Shown in pieces: positions 1 through 11,375 of a stretch of DNA of 64,000 bases (its first letter is position 1; every line of letters begins with the position of its first letter). Origin of the DNA: Gerris lacustris (taxonomy: Eukaryota; Arthropoda; Insecta; Hemiptera; Gerridae). The notes beneath the pieces are model-generated. The model was given only the letters and a program-made list of their open reading frames with translations, was not told the DNA's origin and ran no database searches. The stretch is taken from contig OX578276.1 of the NCBI GenBank assembly GCA_951217055.1, positions 67,352,144 through 67,416,143 of the forward strand, written 5' to 3'. Position numbers and translations under genes: made by a program.

Positions 1-601
1 ATACTTAGTCCAAGTGAACCCATATTCAGTTACATTAACCATCATTCACCAAGTTAAATTAAATTCCGCAAGGAAGCTACGTGTCACACTGAGCACTATG
101 TGATAGTTAACAAAGAATTATGAAAGGAACTGTGGGGGTGTACCACATGGCAATTATTTGATTCTATATATTAATTAATTTATAATTATTAATTAATAAT
201 AAATAGGTGAACTCTATCACGACCACATTAACTCATATTAAACTATATAGGTGACCCATGACCTCGCCAAATAAAAATTTCTAAAAACAGAAATAATTGT
301 TTCTCGTTAAAATATAATAAAAATGGATGTACATTTTTAAGTTAAATTTATGCTAATTCAGTATTTAATTTTAACAATCTGAAGTTCCCGGCGGTGCTCG
401 GTGGAAGGGGTGGTTTTTTTTAAAATCATTGCGACCTTCCTCTAGTTTTTAAGGTAAAGTGCACATCAAGCTCGGAATAAAACTATAGATATGAGTTAAA
501 AAAAAACCATAAATTTTAAATTTCGCTTTCAACCATTCATCTGTTCAAAGAAGAACGATTAATAAGAAAACATTATATTGATTTTGGATTCAGAAATTAT
601 A
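1..601. other. AT-rich spacer, nothing recognised
   Basis: AT-rich non-coding sequence without an exon-like frame. It ends where the Helitron 5' terminus begins, and base 601 is the A expected on the 5' side of an A|T Helitron target. Confidence 0.6.
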
Positions 602-707
602 TCTATATATATAAAATCCAAATACCAATCACTCACTGACTGACACATCACGATATCTCTGAAACAACTGGACCTATGACCATGAAATTTTGTAGGTGTG
701 TTCCTCT

Positions 708-2262
708 CAGGGCCACAGCTACATATTTTGCCAGGAGGGGCAAGCCCTAATTTTGCCGCCCCCTTCCACCACTTTATCCTAGCAATTCGCCAATAACTTT
801 TACTCCTACTCCTAAGTCAGCTTGTGAAAAATCTTGAAATATTTATTAATATTTGGGATAAAATATAAAATCATGATTGAAGTTGATAACTAAGGTTTAT
901 TTGAAAATGAGAAACGAAACAATTGAAGTAAAATCTTTTTAATATAGGTACCAGAAAATATTATACATTATACATAAAACAATTCTTCCAAAAACTAACT
1001 AACTAAACTAAGTGTATTTATGAAAATTTGACTTTTCTTCTGCAAATGTTTAGATTTTTTTTTTATGCTCTTTGATGTTTAATGGAAAAGAGACTTAAAT
1101 CATCAGAGACATCGAAAAGAAACAGCTAAATTCTAGTAAAAAATAAAATATATTTTTTAATAATAAACTCCTGTTCAGTTCAGTTAAAATAGGTGCCAAT
1201 CCTACTAATCTCTCTTCTGTCATACATGAACCTAGCCCTAAGGGGGGTTCGGGGGGCCTCCCCCGGAAAATTTTAGAAAATTAGGTTCAAAATGTTGAAT
1301 TTTGGGCCTTATTTAGAGCTTTTTCAGCTAAAAAAAGCATCACCTAAAAGTTTGTTTAAAATTGTTTCTGCAGAATTTTTAAAACATTTATTAACTAAAT
1401 CGGTTTTTAGACTAAAAAAAAAGTTTTACCTTTAACGTTATACTATGCTATTAATTCTTTCTGATTCATTATGAAATACCTTCACAACGTCCTATACAGC
1501 AACTAAACTAGGGGATACACTCTCAACTCAGAATATCAACAAACAACCATTAAGGTATTCAAATAAACTAACACAAAATAATTTAATGTTTGTATCCCAC
1601 ATAAACATGTAAGTGGGAATCCCAGTTTTAAATGTTAATATTAACTTGACTATTGATCCATAAACAATAATAATTTATTTGCAAAATAATTATATTATTA
1701 GTTTTAAATGGGTATGAAAAAAAATAAAACATAAGAAATGTTCAACCTTATTTTATTCAATTGATATTTTTTCGTAATTTTGTTGTATTTGGGGGGGGGG
1801 GGATTTCCCCCTTCCACCCCATGGATCCGCCCCTGAGATCTCTCCTAATTTAAGTTATTCATCTATCTTTATTTGTAAAAACATACACTTCTCGGTGGGC
1901 ACGTATCTTGCGGCGCCCCTCAGGCCCTAGCGCCCTGGGCGGTCGCCTAGTTCGCCTATTCGGTCGCGCCGGCCCTGTGTCTAGTTCGTAGGGATAGGGC
2001 GCGCATTGTCGAGACGGACTACGCGAAAACTACACTGTGAGCCGACCTTGAAATAGGGAATTAACAAGGCATCTACTCACTGACAGTACTGCGTTCATAT
2101 CGCTCACTCTCATCTGCCTAGCTCGCATGCCGCCCTCTACACCTACATCACTGTGTCATATTATAGGTCTTAATTAAATTAGTTAAATCATTTTAAAGTC
2201 TGTTAATCATTTTGCCGCCCGGGGCAAAAGAACCCCCCTGTCCCCCCCTAGCTGCGGCCCTG
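708..2262. mobile_element. hAT-like non-autonomous element with 8-bp TSD
   Basis: The left end reads CAGGGCCACAGCTA and the right end is the reverse complement of CAGGGCCGCAGCTA, so the terminal inverted repeats match closely. The octamer GTTCCTCT occurs immediately before (700-707) and immediately after (2263-2270), a perfect 8-bp target-site duplication as expected for hAT transposons. The outer sequence reads through cleanly when the element is removed, showing that it landed in the Helitron. No intact transposase frame is visible. The interior contains at least one more set of hAT-type GC-rich ends. Confidence 0.85.
1236..1836. repeat. Possible second hAT-like fragment nested inside
   Basis: The segment is bounded by G/C-run sequences typical of hAT-family ends: a GGGGGGTTCGGGGGGCC stretch near 1240 and, at 1793-1836, a G run followed by CCATGGATCCGCCCCTGAG, the reverse complement of a common CAGGGGCGG-type terminus. 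I did not find a matching target duplication, so the limits are approximate. Confidence 0.35.
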
Positions 2263-3511
2263 GTTCCTCTTACCTTCTAGGTGCTCGCTAAGAAATGTTT
2301 TTAAAATCCTCCATCTTGATTCAAGATGGCGGCCATTTATATAAAAAAAATAAGACGATATCTCCGGAACCAATTGCACTAGAACCTTAAAATTTAGAAG
2401 TTAGCTTCCTTTGATGGATTAGAAACTTTTGATAAATGGTTTACCAATCGGCGTCCAAGATGGCGGTCATATATATATATATATATAAATATGTGTATGT
2501 TCTTTATACAAATCTACAGTTAGTCCGATCTCAATGAAAATTTGCATACTTAACCTTCAAAGCAAGGGGAAAATCACTGTCTACAAGAATTTTTAAAATT
2601 TAAATATTGGTACACAGCGGTGCGGGGTACAAGTAATGAATACGGGGTCAAAGTAATTAATACCCTTTATGATGCATATCGTTGAAAATCTCTTTAAGAG
2701 TATAGTAATTGATGTTGTGTACAGTTTTATCATTTTTTCACTTAGAAGGGGAGTAAAATGGAAAAATATAGCTATATCTTATAAAAAAAGATGAGTATCC
2801 GTATGAGAGTATATCTTTTATACAAATTTACAGTTTTATCCCAATTTGATGATTGGATGATACGGGGTCAAAGTAATGAATACCCTTCATGAAGCAATTT
2901 TGTTGAAAAGCTCTTTAAGAGTACAGTAATTGTTGTTATGTACAGTTTTGTAATATTTTCATTTAGGAGGGGGGTAAATTTAGGATATTTGCAAATTATC
3001 TTATCAAAGAGAAGGGGGTATAGAAATAAGTGGGAGGGAGAGAATCTAGATATTCTAGCATAGTAAAATAATTTAAATGTTTCTTGACGGTACACTCCGT
3101 AGCGAAGCACGGGTATCCAGCTAGTGCCTATATAAATTGTAAATAAATGCTATTTTTAAATATCATAATGCTTATACGTTTCTGCATTATATTTTGAAAT
3201 ATATTCTGAACATACATTCAATCACATAGAACGTAGATAGTTGCTTTGTCTCAAACAATGTGTCGTCCTTTGAATTTATTAGACCCGGTACATGGCCTAC
3301 GTAAATCATATTATTATTGAATTTCCTCAAACCGTCTTACTCTAAGAAATGAGCTATTTTTCATCAAGCAAAATCTTTCATAATATATATGGTACCTATT
3401 AATAAATTGAATAATTTAAGTTATACGTAGCTTACATATAGGTGTGAGCAAAAGCTGAAACCATTGCTGCTTAACATTATATTACAATTTCACATCCTTC
3501 TTAAACTTATT

Positions 3512-3517
3512 TTTATT
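3512..3517 (-). promoter_or_regulatory. Possible poly(A) signal of the 3661-4433 gene
   Basis: AATAAA on the minus strand, about 145 nt after the stop codon of the minus-strand terminal exon. The position is compatible with a short 3' UTR, but AATAAA is common in DNA this AT-rich. Confidence 0.35.
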
Positions 3518-3660
3518 AATCTTAAGGAACCCAATTATCAGCGGCAGAAAAAATAAACTATGTTACTGTAAACATATCTAAAATATATATATCATAGTGT
3601 TTATAAATACATTTTTCGTTTAATACAATAACAATAAGAAAATTGTTCTCTTATGCTACT

Positions 3661-4433
3661 TTAGGAATTAATATCCTCTTCTTCAAAAAATATGTAGTTC
3701 TCAACAAGATTCATGTGTTCAGATAACTCATGGACCTGATCTTGCAAGTCCTCGACTATTTCCCTGAGTCTGCTTTCTTCAGGTGGACGGCGCTCAGCCT
3801 CGGAGGATTTTCCCAATTCTTCTAAAAACCCTGCTAACACGTTGTTCCTTTTTCTTATTTCTTGTTGTCTTTTCAGAACGTCGCATGACTCGCGCTTTCG
3901 ACTTCTGAGCTTCAACCTGGTTATGAAAGAAGTAATAAAATAATTTATGGATTAATAGGGTCATTAAAGGCTCGTTTAATACAGTTAAAAAAGGACATCT
4001 ACGTCTCCAAATACTTAAATTATCATTATAGAAATTTTGAAATATTATAAAACTCTTTTAATTCAGGGCAAAAACAATTAGGCTTTATCATTTCTTCGAG
4101 CGTCTTAATCTAATACACCAAACCACTTATGCTAGTTTAAAAAAATACATACTAAAACTATTTTTAAATTATCACGCAACAAATATGTAAGAAACAGCAA
4201 TGATAAGAATGTAAGAAGACGTTAAATATTTATTTCTAACCTTTGTGCTAGTACGATCATGTGACAAATAGCTGACGTTTTAGCACAAAGTTTTTGTTCT
4301 TCTTCAAGTCTTTCTCTCCAAGTATTTCTGTCCGAGTGTCTCTTTGGTTCCTCCCAGCTCACTCTCCTTTCAATTATTTTTGAAAATCCTTCAAGTGATG
4401 GCTTTCTTAGTATCCAATTAGATAGATTTTTCT
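3661..4433 (-). CDS. Host gene, last two exons; charged coiled-coil-like protein
   Basis: Two exons are visible on the minus strand. The upstream exon (4433-4241, 193 nt) follows a TTTTCAAATAG acceptor and ends at CAAAG|gttaga. The terminal exon (3916-3661) follows ..ATAACCAG and ends in TAA. The intron is 324 bp, and joining restores a split Arg codon (AG|G), giving 148 uninterrupted residues: 63, then 1, then 84. The product is rich in Lys, Arg and Glu, for example SWEEPKRHSDRNTWRERLEE in the first exon and LKLRSRKRESCDVLKRQQEI just after the junction, and ends acidic (FFEEEDINS). Heptad-like spacing (EIVEDLQDQVHELSEHM) suggests coiled coil. There is no signal peptide or membrane segment in this part. 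I do not recognise the family. The upstream exon begins with two bases of a split codon, so more exons must lie at higher coordinates; I could not find them. Confidence 0.75.
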
Positions 4434-5840
4434 CTATTTGAAAATAAAATATAGTTTATTATATTTTTATTAACTTTGCTCAGTATGTATATATATATAA
4501 TATTTAAGCATATCTATCCTGTGATTAGAAAAGATGATTATTTATAACAAAATAGAAAGGACATACGGTTAAAACTAATAATTGTCCATGACCATTCCAT
4601 AATGGGGGTTTTAAAATAACTGTAAATGCACTTGCACCTCCTCTTGTTTCTAATTTTCCGATTGGCTTCGGGTTTTTTAAACCTGGCAGTAAAGTAATGA
4701 TACAGCCTTAAATTGGGGTGTAGGCCATATACATGAGTGAATTAGGGGGTCCTGAAAAGGACCGTTATAGGTAGCTTGAGTCGTTTCTTCGGCGGTCGGC
4801 CAGGCCAGCCTCGACTACTGAGCGTAGAAAGGGTCTAACCTTCCGGCTGCACCGAGGATGGCTTAGCAGTTAACACCTCGCTAGGAGAGTCCGAGTACGA
4901 AACTAGGGAAAGTAAGAAACTCTTCTTCTCTGCATCAGTACCTAAACTATTAGAAGGCATATCGAGTTCTCAGCCTTATTATATTCTTAATTAAATTCAA
5001 ATAGCTGATTATCCTAACCTAATAGCAACACGGTCACCTAAGTTGCGGAAAATTTGTAACACTCGTCATTGCAACATTATAGAAGACGACTAAATTCTTA
5101 TTCCTCATGTTTGTGAATAGGTGCTCCTAAGACGGGAGAGCGGATGGAAACGGCGTGAGGGCTTTTGGGGATTGGGGAGTCACGTAGTACAAGCAGCGCC
5201 ACCCCGTTCGTTCTACACGAAAAAGGCATAGAGTAGTTCTTGTTGCAAATTTTGTCATCTTTTCGAATATCTATATATTTATTTTCTCCAAAAAACAAAC
5301 ACACATATATATATTTTTTCAAAAAACACTATTTTTGGGGGGTTCCATTACAGAATTTGGGGGGGTTGTGGGGGGGGGGGAATTTCGGGATGGAAGTTAA
5401 AAATGAGTATTTAGCGACCCAAAAAATCACAAATTAGCCTATTTTCAGAACTACCATGAATTCTCCCAGGTAAGGACCCATATGGTCTCTTTTGCATGGA
5501 CTAATAAAACTAAATCGTTAATAACTCAAAACCTGTTAGGTTTAGAGAAATCGTTAAAGGAACAAAATTTGTTTACTTTAGTGTCTTCTACTTTTGTTAT
5601 TTGAAACTTTTATCTATCTGCAATATTTGAGGAATTACAAGCAAGAAACCTTAAATGAGAAACCTTTTTTGGCCTAATTTTACTGCACTATATCTCTTAG
5701 CCTAAATAACTATTAAGACAAGAAAATATTTACACATTTAAGTTATTTTACGAGGGCAACCAAGTAAATGAGAGCCATTAAAAATATAATATAAATTTTT
5801 AATTTACTGCTATCCCTTAAAGGCCGCATTAGAAAGAATT
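4434..5840. other. Intron or intergenic sequence with GC-richer patches
   Basis: It probably contains the next intron of the minus-strand gene. GC-richer patches at about 4780-4920 and 5110-5220 look like old inserted repeats, and a G run lies near 5374-5383. No further exon could be supported. Confidence 0.4.
4852..4910 (+). repeat. tRNA-like (SINE head?) fragment
   Basis: A box A-like TGGCTTAGCAGTT is followed about 40 nt later by GAGTACGAAACTAGG, which resembles a degenerate box B. This is the internal promoter layout of tRNA genes and tRNA-derived SINEs. I could not fold a convincing full cloverleaf. Confidence 0.25.
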
Positions 5841-6009
5841 TTATTACTACGTTTTTATTAACTTGCTTTCTTGTTTGTTTGTCCGGTACAAATCTGGCAA
5901 TCGATTTCTAACTAACTTCCCGAATAGCTAGACATTTGAAACTTTTAGCATAGCCCAGAACACGATGACAATGCATTATTTTAATACTTTTAGCCATCTT
6001 TCAGCAGAA
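5841..6009 (-). repeat. Dispersed repeat R1, copy A
   Basis: The reverse complement matches 49235-49412 closely over about 170 bp, including TTTCAAATGTCTAGCTA, ATCGATTG and a run of AAAC/AAGC repeats at the end. The short simple-repeat tail suggests the 3' end of a LINE or SINE family. The original element is not identified. Confidence 0.7.
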
Positions 6010-7193
6010 TTTAATTGGTTTTCAGCAAATTTTGCTGTACGGAAAGTTAGTTCGGAAAAAATCCGCAAGTTATTTTATTTGTTTTGCCATGTCCCATATT
6101 ACGCAATCTTCATTTTGACGGGTCTAAAATTTGTGATAGATAAACATTGAATGACAGCAAAATAGGAAATATCGATTATATTATTTATCGATTATATTAT
6201 TTCAAATATATCGATGGCGCGCTTTAGATTTGGTGTTGGGGAGATCCGTTGTACAAAGATTTATCCTTTTATAGGTTTAAGATCAGCTCTCTAGATGGTT
6301 GTCATTTATGTGAAGTAAATAAATTCGGAACTATTTTTTTTTCACTAACATTATATATTATATAACAATAACAATTATATTATCAACATACATACGCTCA
6401 ACAGAAAATTTAAAAACGTAGTATATAAAAAGTTCTTTTTATCTTGAAATTATTTTAAATTTTATTTACTACATCCTACTATCTATAGGTTGCGATAACG
6501 ATGTCAATCTATCGGAATAAAAACATCGATTTTGAACTTCCAATGCATTGGTCACATTTACTTCGTCCACTCATCGTTTAGAAAACTATTCTGAAAACGA
6601 TCCGCTCGTTCAAAACGTTGTGTAAATGAAGAACGACGGATCCTATCGATTTAAATCCGTTCTACAACAAAAGTTTGATTTGGTATTGTTTAGGTCATAT
6701 TTCCGAAAAGTAATTAACTAACTTATACGTATTTCCTCCTTGACAGGTGCTCATGCTCAATGAAAAATCAAAGTTAATTATTCAAAATTATATATACTTA
6801 TTTATTTTGGATTTCAAAGGACTTTAACGTAAAATATTATATCGGTCTTACCTCCGGCATCAAATAGGACATCCATAGTTCAGGTTTAGCTGTACAATAT
6901 ATTTAATAATTACTTATTTTCTGAAGGTATATTAATTAATTGAATTCTTGTGATTGTATTTTGACGTGCGAATAATTCTTTTATTTTTGTTTCTCTTTTT
7001 ATAATCTATACAAAGTAGAAACATTAATTTTAGTCTATTCCTCAAGATTTTTTGTTATACGGTTCTTGTTATCTAAACATTTCATAAGACATCAAACATG
7101 CATCAGTTATAATATATACCAAAATGCTTTAAATATAGCGTTTATATATTTCCTCAAACATTAGGAGGAAAAGTATGTTTAAAACCAGTATAA
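6010..7193. other. AT-rich spacer with a TATCGAT cluster
   Basis: No exon is recognised. ATCGAT occurs at 6171, 6187 and 6210 (twice within TTATCGATTATATTATTT-like context) and again near 6515 and 6645. ATCGAT is the core of the insect DRE promoter motif (TATCGATA), but the spacing could also be a short local duplication, and no gene start was found beside it. Confidence 0.3.
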
Positions 7194-8044
7194 ATGTCTT
7201 TTAACATTAATCTTCATTGTAAACCGAAGGATCATGTGATCTTTAAGCCGCTAAAACTCGATTATCTGTCCTCGGTGATGACCGAAAAAAAGAGAACAAG
7301 CAAAATTATTAACAGGATATTCGTGGGGGTTGGAGGATTAGTGGGGAGAGACAGTGAAAAGTGCAAATCCCTTCACTTGTCTTCTGTCCGAAATGGAAAA
7401 AAATCTAGGGGGTTGGAAGTAAGGGCAGCTGGGGGGCGGGCTTCCTATTACTGGTACATCTGTCACTAGGGGTGCCCTAGCTGCACCCTTCACTCTTGTT
7501 TCTAAGTGACACATGTCAAATCTACCCACTCAATTAGAACTCATAGTACCGAGCCCTCCAGCCACCAGTCATGTGTACACGAGGTGCCAGCCACTACACG
7601 TCATCAAGTGTTCTCACTACTTGACAATTTGTAACATCAAGTGCTCTTATAGAGTACCATCGCAGTGCCAAGTATTAACACTAAATGAAAAGTAAGAGGA
7701 AATATTCATACAACCGGAATGTTTAGCGAAACCCTGTCATATTGTCCCTTTATGTATAGAGGAAACAACAAAAACTATAAATCTTAAAATACGAATATTA
7801 AAGCTTAATTTTCTCACTTAATAAATTGAGTTGAGTAACTATTATACCTATATTTAAAAAGAACTGTAAAGGAAGAAAGAGTATCTTGCTTAATTACCCC
7901 AGTCTAGAATAGCTCCACTGCTCAATTTAAAAGAAGAAAATAGCATCAAAACGCTTTTTTTAAATCCGATTATTGGTGGTTATAAAACAAACGAATCGAG
8001 GTTATTTAATACCTATTTGAAAAATACAAAATATAAATTTTTAT
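7194..8044. other. Unassigned sequence with short open frames
   Basis: A plus-strand frame of 91 codons starts at 7194 and a G-rich stretch at 7325-7450 overlaps it. Around 7590-7660 a short unit containing ATCAAGTG appears three times. I see no conserved motif or convincing splice donor, so no gene is called. Confidence 0.3.
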
Positions 8045-8200
8045 GCAATATACGTCATAGTAATACCTCTACAAGAACTTTGTAAGTTCACTAGGACTTT
8101 GAAATTGTACTAGAACTTTAAACTTTCAACGTTAGCTTCCTTTTATGGCAGTAAACTTAGTAGTCAAGGGGTTTTCAAATAGAATATTACAAGATAGCGG
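8045..8200. repeat. Helitron-internal sequence fragment
   Basis: The stretch near 8107-8150 (actagaactttaaac... gttagcttccttttatgg) resembles the Helitron interior at 2381-2416. No Helitron ends flank it, so it is a truncated relic. Confidence 0.4.
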
Positions 8201-8810
8201 TTATCTATGTAACCAATTCCTCTCACTCGTGTAATTATTAGTTTTTTGGCAGTGATTCACAAACCTGCAAAATCAAGAAAGAAGAAATCATTAACACAAA
8301 TAATTTCGGAATGAAACACGGGAAACTGGATATTTTATGTATAAAAGTTCGAGGGCCTGAAATTTTACTTCTTCATTATACTGTAATACTTTTCTTTTGA
8401 TACAATTTCATGTGCAATTAATCTTCTATTTGTTTCGTAATTTGAACCATTAAGTGCAACCAGATACCCAAATTGAGTTTGAAATTTAATATTATCAGAT
8501 TGAATGAATATTGTGACGAAAGAAATAATGCGGGTAAGAAATAATACCTAAAAAATCCATTATCACGATAATTATCATAAAATATAAGAAGGAGATCATA
8601 AACTTAATGTTTATATTTGAAAGAAATAATGCGGTTAAATTGAAAAAGTAAGATTAATTGTTTGTTTATCACGACGAATGATTTTTACTTAATTAAGCAT
8701 AAAATGGAGTGCACGGAGTGTGTGACCTGCTATATATCATACACATATTGATATAGGAGTTTAATCCTAAACTATCTTATTTGATTAAATTATTATAGAA
8801 CATATTATAA
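8201..8810. other. AT-rich spacer, nothing recognised
   Basis: AT-rich sequence. The words GAAAGAAATAATGCGG recur at 8518 and 8620, a minor local duplication. No gene or element is evident. Confidence 0.5.
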
Positions 8811-9360
8811 TAGTACATTACGCGTCTAGTGCGGAAAGTAGCATTTTGCATGCGAGTGTGGAGTTTGCACCTGAGCGACAGCGAGGGTAGTAAAACCACA
8901 CGAGCAAAGCAAAATGCAGTTTTCGCACTAGTTGCGTACCGTACTTTATCTACGATTGTGGATTTTAATAATACAGAATAAAATGTAATAAACTTCCTGT
9001 ATGTAAGTTCGTATTTCTCTTTTGATTAAGATGACATTAATTCATTGAATTAATTATTTCGGGAGGCGTATTATTCTCCTCATTTTCGTCATAATCACTT
9101 ATATCACTCATTGTTTTTCACTAAAAAAAACTCGATATAAACAGTTACTTCAACTAAACAAACAGCAATTTATTTTTGTTAGGTGTACACAAACTCGCTA
9201 ATCGTGCTATAAGGTGAAGAATTATTCTTTTTTACTGCCCTAGGGCTGAAAAAAAGGGGAATTATAAAAATGAGCGATGCATACAAGTACGTAAAGAATC
9301 ACTTTCTACGCATCTAAACAGAGATACAATGATTATATTTCGGATCAATCGCAGATAAAA
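8811..9360 (-). mobile_element. Element P, copy 1
   Basis: One of four copies (others 27368-27938, 55631-56044, 59364-59921). It starts TAGTACATTACGCG. The first ~125 bp form an imperfect hairpin: the CTAGTGCGGAAAGTAGCATTTTGC side pairs with a later inverted version. TTTATCTACGATTG (about 8944) recurs inverted at the far end (CAATCGCAGATAAAA), giving a ~410-bp terminal-repeat-like frame. On the minus strand a start codon at about 9110 opens MSDISDYDENEENNTPPEII, but a 16-bp deletion relative to copy 4 shifts the frame into a stop. A CCCTAGGG-centred palindrome lies at about 9225-9260. It is non-autonomous; the superfamily is unknown. Confidence 0.7.
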
Positions 9361-10871
9361 ATATTTACATTTAAGGTGGTTGAATAAATTTCATTTCCAG
9401 CGGAGCCCTAATTGTTTTTATTTAATACATCAGACTCCATATTTTAACAACTTATATGCGGTTAAATTTGCATTTAAATCGGCAATTAATGCCAAGACAT
9501 TTAGCTCTATCAATAGGAAACTTTAAATTGTTTAGTTATTATCCATTCCAAAACGAATATCAATATCAGCTATCAAAAAGCTTAACTAAAGGACCCTCAA
9601 ACCACCATATTTCACTTTTTAAAGCTATTAGTATCGTTTGTAAACTAATGTTTTTATGATAACTTTGTCATAACAAAAAGGGGCTAGTGATTTAATATGG
9701 TTCCATATAAATATTTGATTTACCACTAAATAAATATTATGGGGATATTAGATGCATTGTTTAAATAGGGTTTGGAGGAGGGAATGAACTGCGTGCTGCA
9801 TGGTCCCTCTGGGGCTATCTAATAAAACCTCCTGCCAGGCAGGTCTGTAAGGGGACAAGCTAGCAAAGGGTTCCAGAACAAAAGACTTCACACCTCATTT
9901 CTTCTACAACATAAGCCAGCATTTCACTCTTAACTAAAGTCCCTTTATGAGCCCACTACATCCCCTAAGCGTTTAAGTTTTATAAAGTGATTTCGTAACT
10001 TGAAGTACCTTTTGTAACTGATTTAGCTGATTCTTTACATTTAATAACATATTAATCTGATACTAAATAATCCGGAGAAGTTCTAGTTTCCGAAATAATA
10101 CATCAAAACTACTTTTTGTCAATAAGTAATTTCTTTGTATTGTGTCATTAAGTGTCATTATTGTGTCTTTTTGTCGATTAAGTATATTAATATTCTGATT
10201 TAAAATAAGTTAACAACAGACAAATAAATAAAAGATTTTCAAGAAAATACTCAAATACTAAATAAAGACACAAAAGCAATAAAACAAATCTCTGCGTTTT
10301 CAAAATTTTATAATTTCTTGGTTGTTAGACTTGTTAATGAGCCGTATTTAAGTTTCAAAAGTATAAATTATGTACAAGTACCCATAAAGTTTGGCTCATT
10401 CTTCTATTTTAAACCTATAGAACCTCCAACCTGTTACTCTCTAGTTTTATAAAATTGAATAAATATTGGCAGTTATAGCCAATAATGATTTTTATATTAA
10501 ATCTCTCAGTATGCAGTGTAGGTTCCGATATGTTTAAAAGACAAGACAAGAGTTATCCAAAATTTGTATAGTTTTAATTTATTAAACATCAAATTTTAAG
10601 TAAACTATACTATTCACGCACAAATTTGATAATTATGTACATGCATTTTATTAGCTGTTTTTTAAGAAGCATGTTCAATCTTGCATACCTATTCTGATCT
10701 AATGAGATAAATCTCGGTCTGATGGTCTACAAATGCTCCTTTTTTTATAAAAAAAAATATATGGATTAATGATAGCAAGAATCCACTCTGCATATTTCAA
10801 CGAATCATTGAATGTAGGTGAATGTATACGATCGCTTGGTTCAGTGAAGCCGTAAAATTCAAAAGATTTAA
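9361..10871. other. AT-rich spacer, nothing recognised
   Basis: Low-complexity AT-rich DNA. A slightly GC-richer patch at 9775-9900 contains a CCTGCCAGGCAGG palindrome. Short plus-strand frames here lack exon features. Confidence 0.5.
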
Positions 10872-11110
10872 AAGCCCAGGGTTACTTGGATCTGGGGAAG
10901 CCAAGTGTTATCGAAGTGCAGATGTGATTGCTAACTCCGTAGCGGGGGATGAATCCAAGTACAAGAGAGGCAAAGTGAATTAGAGGGCTAGGCCTATAGG
11001 GCCACATGTCGCTTGTCCTGCCGCACCATTGACTTGGCCCAATTATCAGACGAAGCTCGGGGCCGCAACCCACACGCCCCCACACACTGTGGTCTTGCCG
11101 CCCTGCCACG
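10872..11110. repeat. GC-rich island, probable decayed repeat
   Basis: About 240 bp of clearly higher GC than its flanks. A 75-codon minus-strand frame spans it but has no recognisable motif. GGGGATGAATCC is weakly box B-like. The compositional step suggests an inserted repeat rather than a host exon. Confidence 0.3.
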
Positions 11111-11274
11111 TGTCTTACTGATACACCTTTAAAAAATCTCTTTAAAAAGAGACCCCTTATTTTGATTTAAACAATAAAAACATAGTAAATATTTTGACAG
11201 CTAGGAGTTTTTAAACGGCGTCGCAGCCACAATTAGTCAGAGTATTGTCCATCACGTGTCAGTTGATCTTTATT

Positions 11275-11375
11275 TTCCCTCTAGAAAGAATGAAGTCACT
11301 CAATTCCTCGTCATCTATGTTATTTGGGGGACCGTCCTGTCGTTTCTTAGTTAGTATTGTCACACTGACTAGTTC
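11275..11375 (-). pseudogene. Possible 5' end of a decayed transposon ORF
   Basis: On the minus strand one frame reads KKRQDGPPNNIDDEELSDFI before a stop, preceded by TTTATA and, about 30 bp later, AGTCAGTGTG, which resembles an arthropod TATA plus initiator. The acidic start is reminiscent of DNA-transposase N-termini, but no ATG is intact and nothing downstream continues it. Family unassigned. Confidence 0.22.

Larger units (their letters stand above)
602..3124 (+). mobile_element. Non-autonomous Helitron with nested insertion
   Basis: The element starts with TCTATATATATAAAA and ends with a short hairpin (CCGTAGCGAAGCACGG) followed by ...CCAGCTAG, with T next. This is the 5'-TC...CTAG-3' structure of Helitrons inserted between A and T. 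No RepHel (Rep/helicase) frame is visible, so it is non-autonomous. The 5' part carries a segment about lack of identity of heat-stable kind only in the sense of generic repeat text: it includes AAGATGGCGGCC-type stretches near 2325 and 2458. From about 2470 to 2960 there are two tandem units that each begin near a TATATATA run and resemble the array units of the other Helitrons here. A hAT-like element (708-2262) is inserted within it; without it the Helitron would be about 1 kb. Ends and target are seen directly; class assignment is from known Helitron structure. Confidence 0.82.

Noticed and set aside
7194..7469. 91-codon plus-strand frame beginning MSFNINLHCK
   Set aside because: The first 40 residues look protein-like, but there is no good splice donor, no family motif, and the rest runs through a G-rich repeat-like stretch.
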